The translations under genes and the position numbers were made by a program. Below are positions 21,061 to 32,133 of a stretch of 64,000 nucleotides of DNA, in pieces. The notes beneath the pieces are model-generated. The model did not search any database and was not told the DNA's origin. It saw only the letters and a program-made list of their open reading frames with translations. Location of the stretch: contig CALYLX010000121.1 of assembly GCA_944990035.1 (NCBI GenBank), forward strand, positions 62,001-126,000, given 5' to 3'. This DNA comes from Clitopilus passeckerianus. Lineage: Eukaryota; Basidiomycota; Agaricomycetes; Agaricales; Entolomataceae. The number at the start of each line of letters is the position of its first letter. Positions within the stretch are counted from its first letter, which is position 1.

Positions 21061-22398
21061 TTATACCAATATCGGAGCAAGATTTCGCCCATAATGACGA
21101 TCGTCCACGACGAAGCGTCCTAGCTTGGGGCAGAGCGTTGGATCTTGAACCAAGAAATGCGAGAACGGATGAGGACTCGTATGAGCAAGCCTCAAATACT
21201 GCACCGCCGGAAATGCCCCCAGAAATTCAGCTGTAACATACGTGGCGTCGATATGTCGGAAGACCAGAAACTTCAATTTCGGGTACTGTGGCTTGTGATG
21301 GCAAGCTTGGAGTGCGGCGACGAATGTCTGACAGGTGCTCGAGTCGAAAGCTTCCAGTGTGAGACCCTCGAGGGACGGTGCATGGCATATCATCCGGAAG
21401 AGGCATGCGACGGATGCCCAAACGTTTGTTGCGGGGACTCTGAGTTGGGAGAGCTGGAGATACGTGAGAGTCGAGATGTCGAAGGAAGGGATCAGCTCGC
21501 GGTTCTGGATTGGTATGGGGTACGTGCCGACCACGATCAGCGTTTTTAGCTTCTCCATAGTAGGGCCAGGTGGGATGGCGGGGTAGGACGGGTGGCTTAG
21601 CTTCTCCTGGTCGAGAACCGTACCAGAAGAACCCACAAGGCTGAGGGCATCGAGGTTCTTCAGGCACTTGGCAGAGCAGTCGATCATGACGCCATATAGG
21701 TTCAAAGTCCGGAAAAACTCTTCATTGAAGGACATCGGTCCGAAGAAACACAACTGCTGTTGTCCAGCTTGCGAAACATGGAGTTTCTTTAGTTTTTCGA
21801 AGTGGATCTCCTCGAGAGCGTCGTTGATGAGGATACGAAGGGTGGGGTTGGGGCAGTGCATAGAGAGGTTCCGCATTCGTGGCGCACTGGCACGAATCGC
21901 TTTGAAGACCTCTTTGATATGTGCAACCTGCACCCTATCCCAGAGCTCGATCGAATTGTGATTAGGGAGGAAGATCTCGACGTCCACGTCTCGCCGCGCC
22001 GATCGCGATAGGATGTCGCTCCAGACTTCCGAGTGGTTCGTGTGCCATATCCTGATATCTGTCCAGAGCTCTGATGTCTCCAAGCAGGCGGCCCGCCATC
22101 GTCTGCACACGTGAGACAGCATGACGGGTTGAATGACAGGCATACGATTCAGAACACGTTTGCCGTACGGGGGGAAATGCTCATCTCCGAGCCCAGCTAG
22201 ATAATGGACATCCTTCATGATACACACGAAGATTTCGCTGAGGGTCTCGTTGGCCAGGCCTTGAACGGGGGATATCCCATGTCTGAGAGGGGGTATGAGG
22301 GGCATGCCATATGGATGCCGGAATGAGAGGTTGAGCGCATGCATCTGTTCTGCGAGCTGCTCCCTGTTCAAAGGCAAGGCTACTGGTCCGCCGTTCAT
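21061..22398 (-). CDS. F-box protein, single exon, different subfamily
   Basis: A complete 445-codon frame without introns. An F-box-like domain begins around residue 50: LANETLSEIFVCIMKD, then VMLSHVCRRWRAACLETSELWTDI, the common Agaricomycete F-box pattern (VCRxWR...LWxxI). The C-terminal two-thirds is a string of Leu-rich segments (LKKLHVSQ, LKTLIVVG, YLQLSQLRVP, LEGLTLEAFD, LKFLVFRHID), consistent with an LRR-like substrate-binding surface. It probably works as an SCF adaptor. Its sequence and lack of introns separate it from paralogues A-I of this window. The ATG at 22398 is the natural start (MNGGPVALPLNREQL). Confidence 0.85.
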   Translation of the reverse strand: MNGGPVALPLNREQLAEQMHALNLSFRHPYGMPLIPPLRHGISPVQGLANETLSEIFVCIMKDVHYLAGLGDEHFPPYGKRVLNRMPVIQPVMLSHVCRRWRAACLETSELWTDIRIWHTNHSEVWSDILSRSARRDVDVEIFLPNHNSIELWDRVQVAHIKEVFKAIRASAPRMRNLSMHCPNPTLRILINDALEEIHFEKLKKLHVSQAGQQQLCFFGPMSFNEEFFRTLNLYGVMIDCSAKCLKNLDALSLVGSSGTVLDQEKLSHPSYPAIPPGPTMEKLKTLIVVGTYPIPIQNRELIPSFDISTLTYLQLSQLRVPATNVWASVACLFRMICHAPSLEGLTLEAFDSSTCQTFVAALQACHHKPQYPKLKFLVFRHIDATYVTAEFLGAFPAVQYLRLAHTSPHPFSHFLVQDPTLCPKLGRFVVDDRHYGRNLAPILV

Positions 22399-22963
22399 CG
22401 TGATGTTGTTTCCTTTTATCGCTTTTACGTCACAAACGGGCGATCAACAACACGCGTCCAGTGCCAATTGACCAGCTCTTGAGGGCTTTGAAAGCCTAAT
22501 CTAGTGCCTACAAAGGATCAGTGGCTTAGACGAGGAATCCACGAGTATCTGAGGCGTATTTACCAGGTCAATTCTGCGACTGCGTGAGGCTGGACGGGGA
22601 GCGAACGTCGATGTTCAGCGCTTATCCGGGCATTATAAGTGCGCCCTGTGATTCTCCTTTCAGTAAAAGTTGCGGCAAACTCAACGTCTTCGACCCTTTT
22701 CATGATCCTCATGGAGGCAAGAAAGCTGCCTTTTTCGACAAATGTGGCAAGGCCCATGTTCTCAAAACAAATGTAAACAACGTCCTCTAGGCTAGAAAAA
22801 GAAACGGTACCCAAGAATTTCCAATCTATGGTGAAATATGTAGAAGAAATGTAACAGAGTAAGGGAGATAACTTATTGCCGTGTAACCCAAACGAAAGCG
22901 AGAGGAAAAATGTCCGTTGAGAGTATGTATAGTAAACCAGTTTTGTAAGCCAAAAAGCAATTC
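22399..22963. other. Intergenic region
   Basis: Promoter side of the single-exon F-box gene and 3' side of the RGP1-like gene. The small frames here (22560-22814 minus, 22584-22790 plus) show no recognisable content. Confidence 0.45.
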
Positions 22964-25900
22964 TTACACGTCAAATACGATGTCAGTCGCCCTGAAAGCG
23001 GTATTTCCTGGCCAAAGCTTGATCGGTACCTCACACTCGACCGTTTCAAGCTTGATATCCGTCCATCCGTCCTCTCCTCCACCATAATTCACTCCAGTCC
23101 CAACACCCCCAGCCAAATCCGGTTTGATTCCATCATACCCTTCCTCCTTCTCGTCTTCTTCCTGCTGCTCGTCGTCATTGTCACCATCATCTTCCGTTGT
23201 GCCAAGCAGAGTTGACGCGAAGAATGCTGCCCACGTTCGTGGTGTGCTGGGTGGTGGTGACTGGGGTGGTGGGGGAGCGGGAGGTTTTGGTAACTTTTGC
23301 ATCGGCGCAATGCTGTGGGGTGCACGCCATGACGAGCCCCATTCCCCTCTGGGACCATCTCGGAGTAGTTGCTTGACACGGACACCTTCTGTTCCTTCTT
23401 CCGAGGACTCGGATGCGACGGCCACTAGCAGGCATAGCCGCACTTTCCATTCGAGACCACCCAAGGTGGTGAATGAGCCACCAGGTTGATTCATTCCAAC
23501 CCGCATCTGGAACGCTGGACTCGCGTCGGACGGGATGTCGAGGGAGAACGTTGTCCGCAGAGTGCAAGTCGTGAAAGAAGAATGGTGTTCAGCGTGTACA
23601 CGTCTAAGATGCCTTGAAGCTACTTGAGGAGCGATACTTGATGGTAGCGATTCGTGAGCTTCAAGCATTGCAGAAAGCTGCCAGAAAATTCAGTACAAAA
23701 TCAAGCAGCAGATGAAGCCGAACGAACCTGTAGCACTCGTGCCCTTCCTGCCCTCTGATTGAGCTCAACCACACCAAGCACAGTTTCACCCAACCTATAC
23801 GCGGCTTTGGGAAACGTCAAGACAGCAACCTTGACACCATCCTTATTAACATCATACGACGCTATAATTTTATCGTCAGCAAAATCACCTCATTCAAAGC
23901 CATGTAACGAACCCTTTTTCGGATTCCTCGTCAAGATCTCAACAGCCTCCCTACACCCACTCAGCCCGCCCTCCTCTTCAGTCCTCTCCATTTCCCTCTC
24001 TAACCTCTTCAAATCACTACTATCAGGCAGACCACCATTGCCGCCCCCATATCCACCGTTTGCTTTCCAGGCACCATAGGGATGCTGTAGATGCACCCCG
24101 CCGTTCGGCGAGGCTTGTGGAACTGGAGAGATAGCTTCTGCAGGAAGCTTGATACGGACGCCTGTTGTTTTGGTGGGTTCCGGGAAGGAGGAAAGAAGTC
24201 GGGAGGCGTAGTCTCGGAGATCTGTCAGGGAGTTGCCAATCATGGAGGGTGAAGCTGCAAAATTGACATTTGAGAAGTTGTCGAGACGGTTTTGGGCGAA
24301 ACAACTCACGACTCGACACCAATCGAAGCTTTTCAAACGGCTTGAAGGCCTTGCCTGTCTCCTCAACTGCCTGCCCTTGATTTCGGGCAGCTTGCGCCTT
24401 TGCAGGTATAGAGACAGGCCAGAGGATGTCGTAAGGTCGAGGCGTCCTTCCCACTGGGGTTCTCGTCAGTTAGGGAATTGCCAAGATTTAAGGTAGAACA
24501 TACCCATGACATTATTGTACATCCGTATTGGAACCTTCATCAACCGGCTGACGCTGTCCGCACTACTAGCCCCACCTGATCCAGGCCCGCCTCTACACGT
24601 CCCGATGAGTAGCTCATACGAGAACTTCAACGCACGTCCCTTGAAGGTCGGAGGCAGCTCTTCAGGTATCTTTACGGTATACCGATCTAAAAATACCCGG
24701 TCAGATGCAGCCCACAATCCGAATATCAAAGTGACGAAACTTACAAGACTTAGATTCGCCCGGCATTAATGACAAATCCACAGCCAACATCGTCGGCTGA
24801 ACCTCAAACGTCGGTAGCGGCGCCTCCGGATCCACTTCCTCCTCAATCTCCTCTGCCTGCGCCAGCGTCGATATCCCGCCATCATCCCCACCAATACTTT
24901 GGTTCCCAGGCAGACCCAGTCCCAAACCCAGCCCTACACTTCCTGAATTCGGGAACCGACCATTAAGGGCAGGTGATGCCGCCGGAGAACCCGATAGACT
25001 AGATATTGAGGAACGAGGACCGTGCCCATACGCGCTTGATGCAGATCGAGGACTTGGCGTAGATGGGCTGAGGGGGCTCGCGGTGAGAGTGTTGGGCGAG
25101 AGTAGGGAAAGTAGGCCATGGGAGAAGGATGACGACCGGCCATGTGTGGGTCTCCGCCGATGGTTGCCAGCAGGGGCAGAGGTTGGCTGTTGCAGTGAGG
25201 ATGAGATATCCATTCTGCCACCTCCCTTAACGGGCTGCTTAAGCAAGGCAGCTCGCGCCCCGTTGAGGGTTTGTCTTTGTTCTGGTGTCTGCGGCACGCC
25301 TGGTATTGAGGTTATGGATAATGTGCCTTTCAGCTGGGCATACGAATACAGGATCAACTCCGAGTTGGGATGAGAGAATGTCGAAGAGAACGCTGTCCGT
25401 GGAGGAGTAGCCCCGCGTGTAGATGTGGAAGGCTGGCCAAGGCCAACTGAAAGCGACTTTTGTGAGTGCCGCGCTAGAGCAGATGGGTAGGAGGCGTAAA
25501 CGCCGTCAACGGTATTGCCATTGGCAAGGCCGCGCATGTAGATAGGAGAGTGCGGTTCGATAGAAGGTGACGCTATTGACGGGGTGGATTGGTATGGTGT
25601 AAGAGTTCCTGTGCCTTCTGCAATAGTGTCCAAAGCCAGAGAAAACGTAGAAGATGAGGCGGCAGGGGTGTAGGGTAAAGAAGGGTCCATAGGTGGTTCT
25701 ATGACGAGTTCCGGTGACGCGTCCAAAACCGATATTTTTCTTGCATGAGGATGTTTTTGTGAGAGGGAGAAGGAATCCGAGCGGGCCAAGGGAGAGGATA
25801 TTCGAGGGGAGGATGGCACTAAGAACCGGTTCAGCCAGAAGCTCGTAATGAACCACGACGATATGCTTACCGTATCTCTGCTCTCCGTTGAAGGAAGTTT

Positions 25901-26357
25901 GAGCATAGGATGCCGACTTGACCGTCGAGGCTTCTCCCAACTGCTCATCTAATTCATGAGGTGCAATGGAGACCGACAATGATTTGCCCAGCAATCTCTT
26001 TCGCCTCTGCTCAATCAATGCGGGTAATTCGTCTTCCTCTTTTGCTTTCTCTTTTCCAACCAAGCCTCTCCTGGGTGGGAGCTCATCTGTGTTCCTCCCT
26101 TGCAGCTGACTTGGCGGCGGTTGTGCGATAGTCCGCGGGGTTCCAGGTGACGTCGGCGGTCTTGCTAACGGCGCAGAACTGATAGAGTGTGAGCCTCGTT
26201 TGTGCGAATGAGATTTTGATGGTCCAGCCTCGATAGACCGGGTGTTTGTAAATGTGATAGTCACCGCGAAAGGTTCCCCGGCGAAGTATGACGATTGGGA
26301 GGGTGTCACGACGACTCGAATTCCGGAGTCTTCATAGTGTGAGTCTATTCCCGGCAT
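22964..26357 (-). CDS. RGP1: RGP1-like subunit of the Rab6/Ypt6 GEF
   Basis: Resembles the Rgp1 family (Pfam Rgp1), the partner of Ric1 in the guanine-nucleotide exchange factor for Ypt6/Rab6 at the Golgi. The N-terminus has an arrestin-like strand pattern (GIRVVVTPSQSSYFAGEPF, VTITFTNT) interrupted by long Ser/Pro-rich insertions, including SSSFSHGLLSLLSPNTLTA. The core follows in several exons: YTVKIPEELPPTFKGRALKF, FSYELLIGTCRGG, MKVPIRMYNNVM and RPYDILWPV, then VKVAVLTFPKAAYRLGETV with LGVVELNQ and the final arrestin-like half. The last exon ends KLWPGNTAFRATDIVFDV. Acidic and Pro-rich inserts enlarge it compared with yeast. At least six short introns; exact borders were only partly checked. 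Confidence 0.85.
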
Positions 26358-26765
26358 TTATAGGTTACTGCTGAGCAGTCGCCAGATAGCCTTGAATGTG
26401 TGGATAACGGGTGCTCCGTGTACGTGGCTATTTCCCGGGAACTTTGAACACCTGATCAACTGTTAATTTCCTGGCTCTCGGAGTCGGTTTGTCGCTGATC
26501 GCCTTTTGTGTAGCCCAAGAAATTCTAGATTTCAGTACCGGTATCCCAATTTGAAGCGTTCAATGCATTAGAAGATGGTGAGCGTAAGGAAAGAACAGTA
26601 ATTCCACCAGGGAATGTTGGCTGGGACTCCGAACCAGGCACTGCCGAATGTTGCTGATGATGCATATGGATTTGCCCCTGTTTGGTATCAGCTTCACCAG
26701 CCGTGGGAGCAAAATGCCAATTCCGTGAGATAGGACATGAAGTAAAAGTACAAGAGTGAGTACAG
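26358..26765. other. Intergenic region
   Basis: About 400 bp between the RGP1-like start codon and the stop of the next gene upstream on the same strand. No gene seen; it should contain the RGP1 promoter. Confidence 0.45.
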
Positions 26766-28933
26766 CTAACTCATTCCTTCAACACCAGATTCCACCGTCT
26801 CCTTGTCCCAAAAATCAATACTAACAACCGTCTTTTTATTCAAGTGAACTAGGCAACAGAATGTCAATCTTGGGCGCTGTATCAAAGAAACACTCTGCTC
26901 ACTTTGTCTCTGGATACCCCCAGGCAAGTCGGTAGGGTCCCAAACAGTAAAGAGGCCAGTTTCAGAAAGCTGCAAACACGATACAGTTCCAAAGTTTTCT
27001 TCCTCCCAGAACTGAGGAATGCGAAGAATGCAGAGGACGTTCTTTGAGAAATCTTCCCATCGTGTTCTCTCAGATGTATCGTATGCTGCAAGGTCCTCAC
27101 GGCAGAGCCCATCCCAGTTTGGTTGAACTACATAGATCCCGTTTTTCTAGAGCACCTCCAGTTGAGCAATGAACACAAAAGACACACATGAGAATCATAC
27201 CGTTGCGACTCCAATATTTCCTCTGTTGAACGCTAGATATCGGAAAGCGTCTTGATTAATCACGTTGTCCCAGATAGTGTCACCAATGACGACTTCAATT
27301 GCAACTTCATGAATAGGGAGCCTCGCCTGGGCACTGCTTAAACATCGTTTGAAGTAAGGCAGGAGGATAAGCCGACTATTGGAGGTCATTATGGCCAGAT
27401 GTGAGCCGCACGAGGAGACGTGGACTATGCAAGTGAATACCATAAGCTCAAACAGAAACGAATGACTTGAAAGGAAAAGCGTACCAGCAGTGAACTCATC
27501 ATCGTAATAGCCATGTCCAGGGCACCCTTCCATTACGGGGTGGTATTGCAGATCTTGCCCTTTCAACGCCTCTTCTCTGGTCCCCATCAAGCTCGAATAG
27601 TTCAAGTCGAACTCCCCCATCGTAAACCAGGCTTTCCCGACCATACCCCCACAAAGCATATGCAGAACGCACTTCCCTCCCTCCCTTCGATCGTAGATTC
27701 TTAGAGCAGCATCCCCGCAGAGAAACACGAACTCGTCATTGAGCTCGATATAATTGATCTCGCCCAGCAGATCATCTTCGTCCTGCCACTCGGTGACGAT
27801 GTCGCCCAGATAGCCTTCTTCCACAGCTACAGCCGCGTCTTGGCCCTCCGTCGATTGAGGGAACAAGCCTGCTTTAACCGGCTTCTGGATCTCCCGGATT
27901 GTCTGCACTAACACCCCTGTCCTCACATCCCACAGATACACGTTACCCATCGCCGCGACTCCCAGGATGCAATTATCCCCCAGCCGAAAGGCCCTTCCAA
28001 AGTCGTCGTTCGGCATGCGGAGTTTAGCCCAGGGTCTGAAATGGCCTTTGAATTTGTCGGAGCCCGTAGGTATTGGAGGAAACTCTCCAAACATTCCCCC
28101 ATCGATTCCGACAAATCCTGGTACCCCAGGCGGTGCCCCAAACGTCCCGGGTAGTTGGTTCCCTGCATCGATTTGAGCCTGCGTCGGTCGGGCGGCTGGA
28201 ATCACGGCTTGATTGTTGTCGTTGACGGCGTCGAAGCGGTCCAAGTCCTCCGGGGTGGTAAAGGAGGGAAAGTCCCAGACCCTTCGCCAGACTTCTTTAG
28301 ATCCGTCAAGGTTGTCGAATACCATGAACCCCTGGCTATATTCCAGGTGTGCATAGGGTCGGACGTAGGACTAGACAATGATCGGTAAGCTCAAGCAGGC
28401 TGAAAGTCTCGAGAAGCTTGACAGAGGCTTACCCGAGGAAGCGACCAAAGCTTTTCGCCAGTTTCGAGCGAAGTAACGATCAGGCCAGCATTAGTATTCG
28501 TCGTGATGAGAAGTCCGTTCTTCTCATCGACTTTGATTCGGTGTACTCTGGTGTCTGTGCTCTCATAGACTTTCGTAGAGGTTGGGGCTTTGCCACTCCA
28601 GCTCTTCTCGATATAGAGGCGCTTCCGACCTAGATCCAAACAGTGATTTCAGCTGCAGTTCTTCATCCTCAATGTCGTTTACGCACAGAATGTCTTCCAG
28701 CTATCTGCACCTCCCAGTGTCCGTTTTGAGAACTCTGCGGCTCCCTCTTCAATCGTTACTCCAGATGAGGCAGCATAGCCATGTAGCAATGCAGCGTTGT
28801 GATAAAAGCTGTTCTCGTTGGCGATTAAGAAGTCGTTCCAGTGTTTAGATACAAGTGGTATATTTCTCAATGAGTTGAGAGGCAAATGAGCAAAGATTGC
28901 GATGATAATCTCAGGTGGCAAAATGTTCAGCAT
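26766..28933 (-). CDS. F-box protein with long propeller-like C-terminal region
   Basis: The ATG at 28933 opens directly into a well-formed F-box: MLNILPPEIIIAIFAHLP, then LRNIPLVSKHWNDF. Later exons carry repeating beta-rich units with WD/propeller character: RVHRIKVDEKNGLLITTNT, GLIVTSLETGEKLWSL, CILGVAAMGNVYLWDVRTG and EFVFLCGDAALRIYDRREGG. The protein ends DFWDKETVESGVEGMS. Such F-box/propeller proteins are candidate SCF adaptors. Introns lie near 28680, 28440, 28380, 27480, 27200 and 27000. It sits 182 bp downstream of paralogue B on the same strand but is not part of that family. Confidence 0.8.
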
Positions 28934-29115
28934 GGCTGATGATGACGGTTTGGGAGAGACCGGCAAAACCGGCCCGGTGGCCTACAGCCCTCAACCTCAC
29001 CAGGATTTGCGAGTGTGATGTTATCATTCCAGGTCTATGAGGGGGATGTACGATTTGTTCGACAGATGTAGACCCCGTTAGGAGAGAGAATAGTTTTATA
29101 GCATTACTCAGATCG

Positions 29116-30816
29116 TTATCGAGTATAATCCATCTCTCTGAGGCCCTGTATCTCCTCGAAACAATCACTGGTCCGAATCCCAACTTCAATAGAGGCCAAC
29201 CTAGGGAGAAAAATCAGTAGGGTAGACGATATTTTGGCCTGACTTACTCCAGTTTATTGGTGTCGGTGGAGGGATATACTGTGAATACAACAACCCTCTT
29301 AACTTTGGTGACATCCACCGTCAACGTCCGCTTGTATCCAGCACCAATCTGACGACGAGTGACCCATTGATGTTCCTCGAGGTGCCCGATGAGCCATGGT
29401 GGGAGGACGGCAGAAATGCAAGGGTCAAGATAAACGCTTCCGTCGACCTCCCCGGTATACCGCACATTCGGGTTTTGCTGCATTTGAATTCCCGAAGCTG
29501 CAACCGAATGAGTTCAATTGTTCATGAATTCAGATAGGTGCTCACCTCCCCCAAGGACTAGGAGGCATTGGGCGGTGACAGTTTGGTCGCCGCCAAAGAG
29601 GTCGCCTCCGATGGTGGTATGAAGTGCAAAGAATTGTATGTGACGTAAGGACTGAAAGCCCTGAAATCGCTGGATCGTATCCTGGAGAAAGTGGAGTGAG
29701 ATCTGGTCAAAACAACAATGATTCAGCTCTACCAGACTTGGAAGCTTGTATACAGTCTCGCCGGATATAGAAACGAAGTATCTGATGGAGTCGTTTAGCC
29801 TGAGATGTGTCAACTCGCTGCAGCTTTCGAGCAAGGCTGTGAAGCATCGTGAATTTGATAAAAGTCCTGAATTCCCGCAATGGAATAGCGGCTTACTATC
29901 TGTATCTTGCTCCCAAATAAATGGAAAGCCAATGAATTGTTTGATATTAGGATATCTCAGCGCCACCTCCTCGTAAACCTCTCTGGCTTCAAGGTTTCTT
30001 CTATCTCCTATGATGGCGGCGATGACTTCCAGATTCGGACAGCATTCGATTAGTACCTGCGCTGAAGCCGGAATGGCAAGGCGGCGAACGGAAGGCAGAG
30101 TTATGTCGAAATTACTAGAGAAAAAGACCTTGGAGAATTCGGCCGGATCACGAAGTGAGCTGAATTCATCTGTGGTAGGAGTGAGGTGTAGGATCTGGAT
30201 GGTGTGTAAGTTAGGAAGCTTGGGTAACAATTGTCCCAGTCTCTGCACTACAAGAGAAGTCGGAGTTCCCCATAGAAAGGTAATGCTCCTACAGCCACAA
30301 TGTTAGCACTACGACTCGTCAATAGAAAAATGACAAAAGTGGTTACCGAACGAAAGACGCTAGATCAGGATTTGCAGATGTGACGAGGACCAACTGCTCT
30401 ATCAACGACGAATTCAATCGGATACCAAATTTCTGGTTGACCTGTAGGTGGTCCCAAGTATTCAACCTCAGCAGGCCAGACTCCTCATAGCCGCGTGGCA
30501 CAGGGATAGACACAGCCTCGATAGACTCCCAAGCAAGTGGTAACAGGACGGCCCTCAATGCTCGACATGTGCAGGATAAAGCGCGCAGAGTTCGAGTTCT
30601 TTGGATTCTAGGATCGTGGGCTAGAAAAGGTCTGTTTAGATGCGGGGTGGTAGTCAGCCGAGGCGCAAGAGGGAAAGGCAATCTTGGTAGATGCTCTGTA
30701 ATTTCGCGCAGCAGTTCGGGTGGAAGATGAAGCAGTTTGGACTCATTTTTCATAGCTTCCTGTGCTGATACAAGGTTAGGAGGTCCACGGCTACCGCGGT
30801 CGTCTTCTGAGAGCAT
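29116..30816 (-). CDS. F-box protein, paralogue B of the local family
   Basis: The ATG at 30816 begins MLSEDDRGSRGPPNLVSA. F-box: HLPPELLREITEHLPRLPFP, then LSCTCRALRAVLLPLAWESI. Exon 1 ends near 30346 after ASFVR. The central exon contains LPNLHTIQILHL, LPSVRRLAIPASAQVLIECC and the family motif GFPFIWEQD. After LVLGGG an intron joins to a domain-like stretch VRYTGEVDGSVYLDPC, with LTVDVTKVKRVVVFTVYPS. A last exon (acceptor CCCTAG) reads LASIEVGIRTSDCFEEIQG and stops at TAA 29116-29118. The complete spliced frame is open, so the copy looks intact. It lies about 17 kb from the C-I cluster. Confidence 0.8.
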
Positions 30817-32092
30817 CCAGGCCTTTATCTAGTAGTCGGGGTGCTGTTTCAATGATGGTGACAAGGGGTTAAGAAAGCTCGATGCTCAGCGGCTCATCGG
30901 ACCGAAGGTTTGTTTGCCATGGTGGATAGAAACAAATAAAGTGTTCATGTTTTCGCGATTTTCTCAAAACCTTATCTGGTGTCGAGTCCGTCCGGTATAC
31001 TTCATATGTCTCTACGTGCAGGTCCTCTAGGAGCTCATATACACTGAGAACTAGCGAAACTTCTCGTGAACTCCCCTTACGTCGATCAAGTGACGGAGAA
31101 GAATCTGAATAACCTTCTGGCTCCTCGAGGTCAGGTCCTTCTATCTGGATTATGGAGTCTGCCTTTTATTATACCAATGTAGCCTCGGGGCTCATCGCTG
31201 CATCTCCAAAGAAACTCTTGCACAGGTTACTGCTGCTGTAAAACTTCAAAGCTCACTTAGAGCGATGGAATGTTACTCATCAACATAGCGACTTTGCCGG
31301 CTGAATGATTGACATTTCATTCCATGACTCTCCAAACTCCGGCCACCCGAAGGAACCAAGGTACAGAAATATGAGCCATGATGTTTTTATGAGAGCAGGT
31401 GTCACGAGGTATCAGCTTGAAATACGTTCACTTGTTGTCGTATTCGAGTCAAGTGCGACCACTGGACCACACTTGCCACCGACCTTCCGACGCCTTCACC
31501 CCCTGAACCGCTGCTGTCTTTATACTGAAAGGTTGTGTGCGGACTAGGCTAAAATTAACTTCTATTTAAGTAGTATCAGGAGATGAAGCGGGCCATCATG
31601 CATCATGACCATAGACAGAAGGAATGATCGAGTACGTCCAGTCACCTCCCAAAATGGGGTCGGACGTTGTCAAACTGATGAATGATGCCTGAACAGGTCA
31701 AGGTTCCTCGCACCATCCCTACTTGTCTTCCTACGGTGTAGTGTGGTGCCGTAGATTGCAGGCGTCGAATGGCCTTAATGCGGTTGCCGGGGGTCACCAT
31801 AACCGCAAGTTAGGAGCAGCGAAAGCACTACTACTACGGGGTGGCAGAGCTTTACGGGTCATGCGCCCACAGTTTGTTGTGATCGATGTCAAGGCATGAT
31901 TTCGATGCTGAACTTCAACGATTGAATACAAGTGGGCGGCGTTTTACCTGGTCCGAGGAAGAGACCGAATCTCCTGTCACTGTCAAGGGATGAAGGCACT
32001 TACATCCCGATCCGCTCGCTACCATTTTGAAGGCTTCCATGATTGAGGTCCCGGGAAGCGCTGTATTCGTTTCGTTGTGGAGTATATAAACC
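30817..32092. other. Intergenic region between divergent genes
   Basis: About 1.3 kb separating paralogue B (minus) from the Tle1-like hydrolase (plus). Only short frames occur; I see no gene. It contains both promoters. Confidence 0.45.
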
Positions 32093-32100
32093 ACCTGCTA
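32093..32100 (+). promoter_or_regulatory. TATA box of the Tle1-like gene
   Basis: TATATAAA lies 34 bp upstream of the start codon at 32134, the only clear start for this gene. The short distance implies a very short 5' leader. Confidence 0.5.
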
Positions 32101-32133
32101 TACGCGTATTCGTTTCAGGAACCCTCCCGTACA

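Noticed and set aside
28911..29189. Minus-strand frame of 92 codons between two genes
   Set aside because: The last exon of paralogue B uses a different frame after a good acceptor and stops at 29116, so this frame is only its shadow overlapping the next gene.
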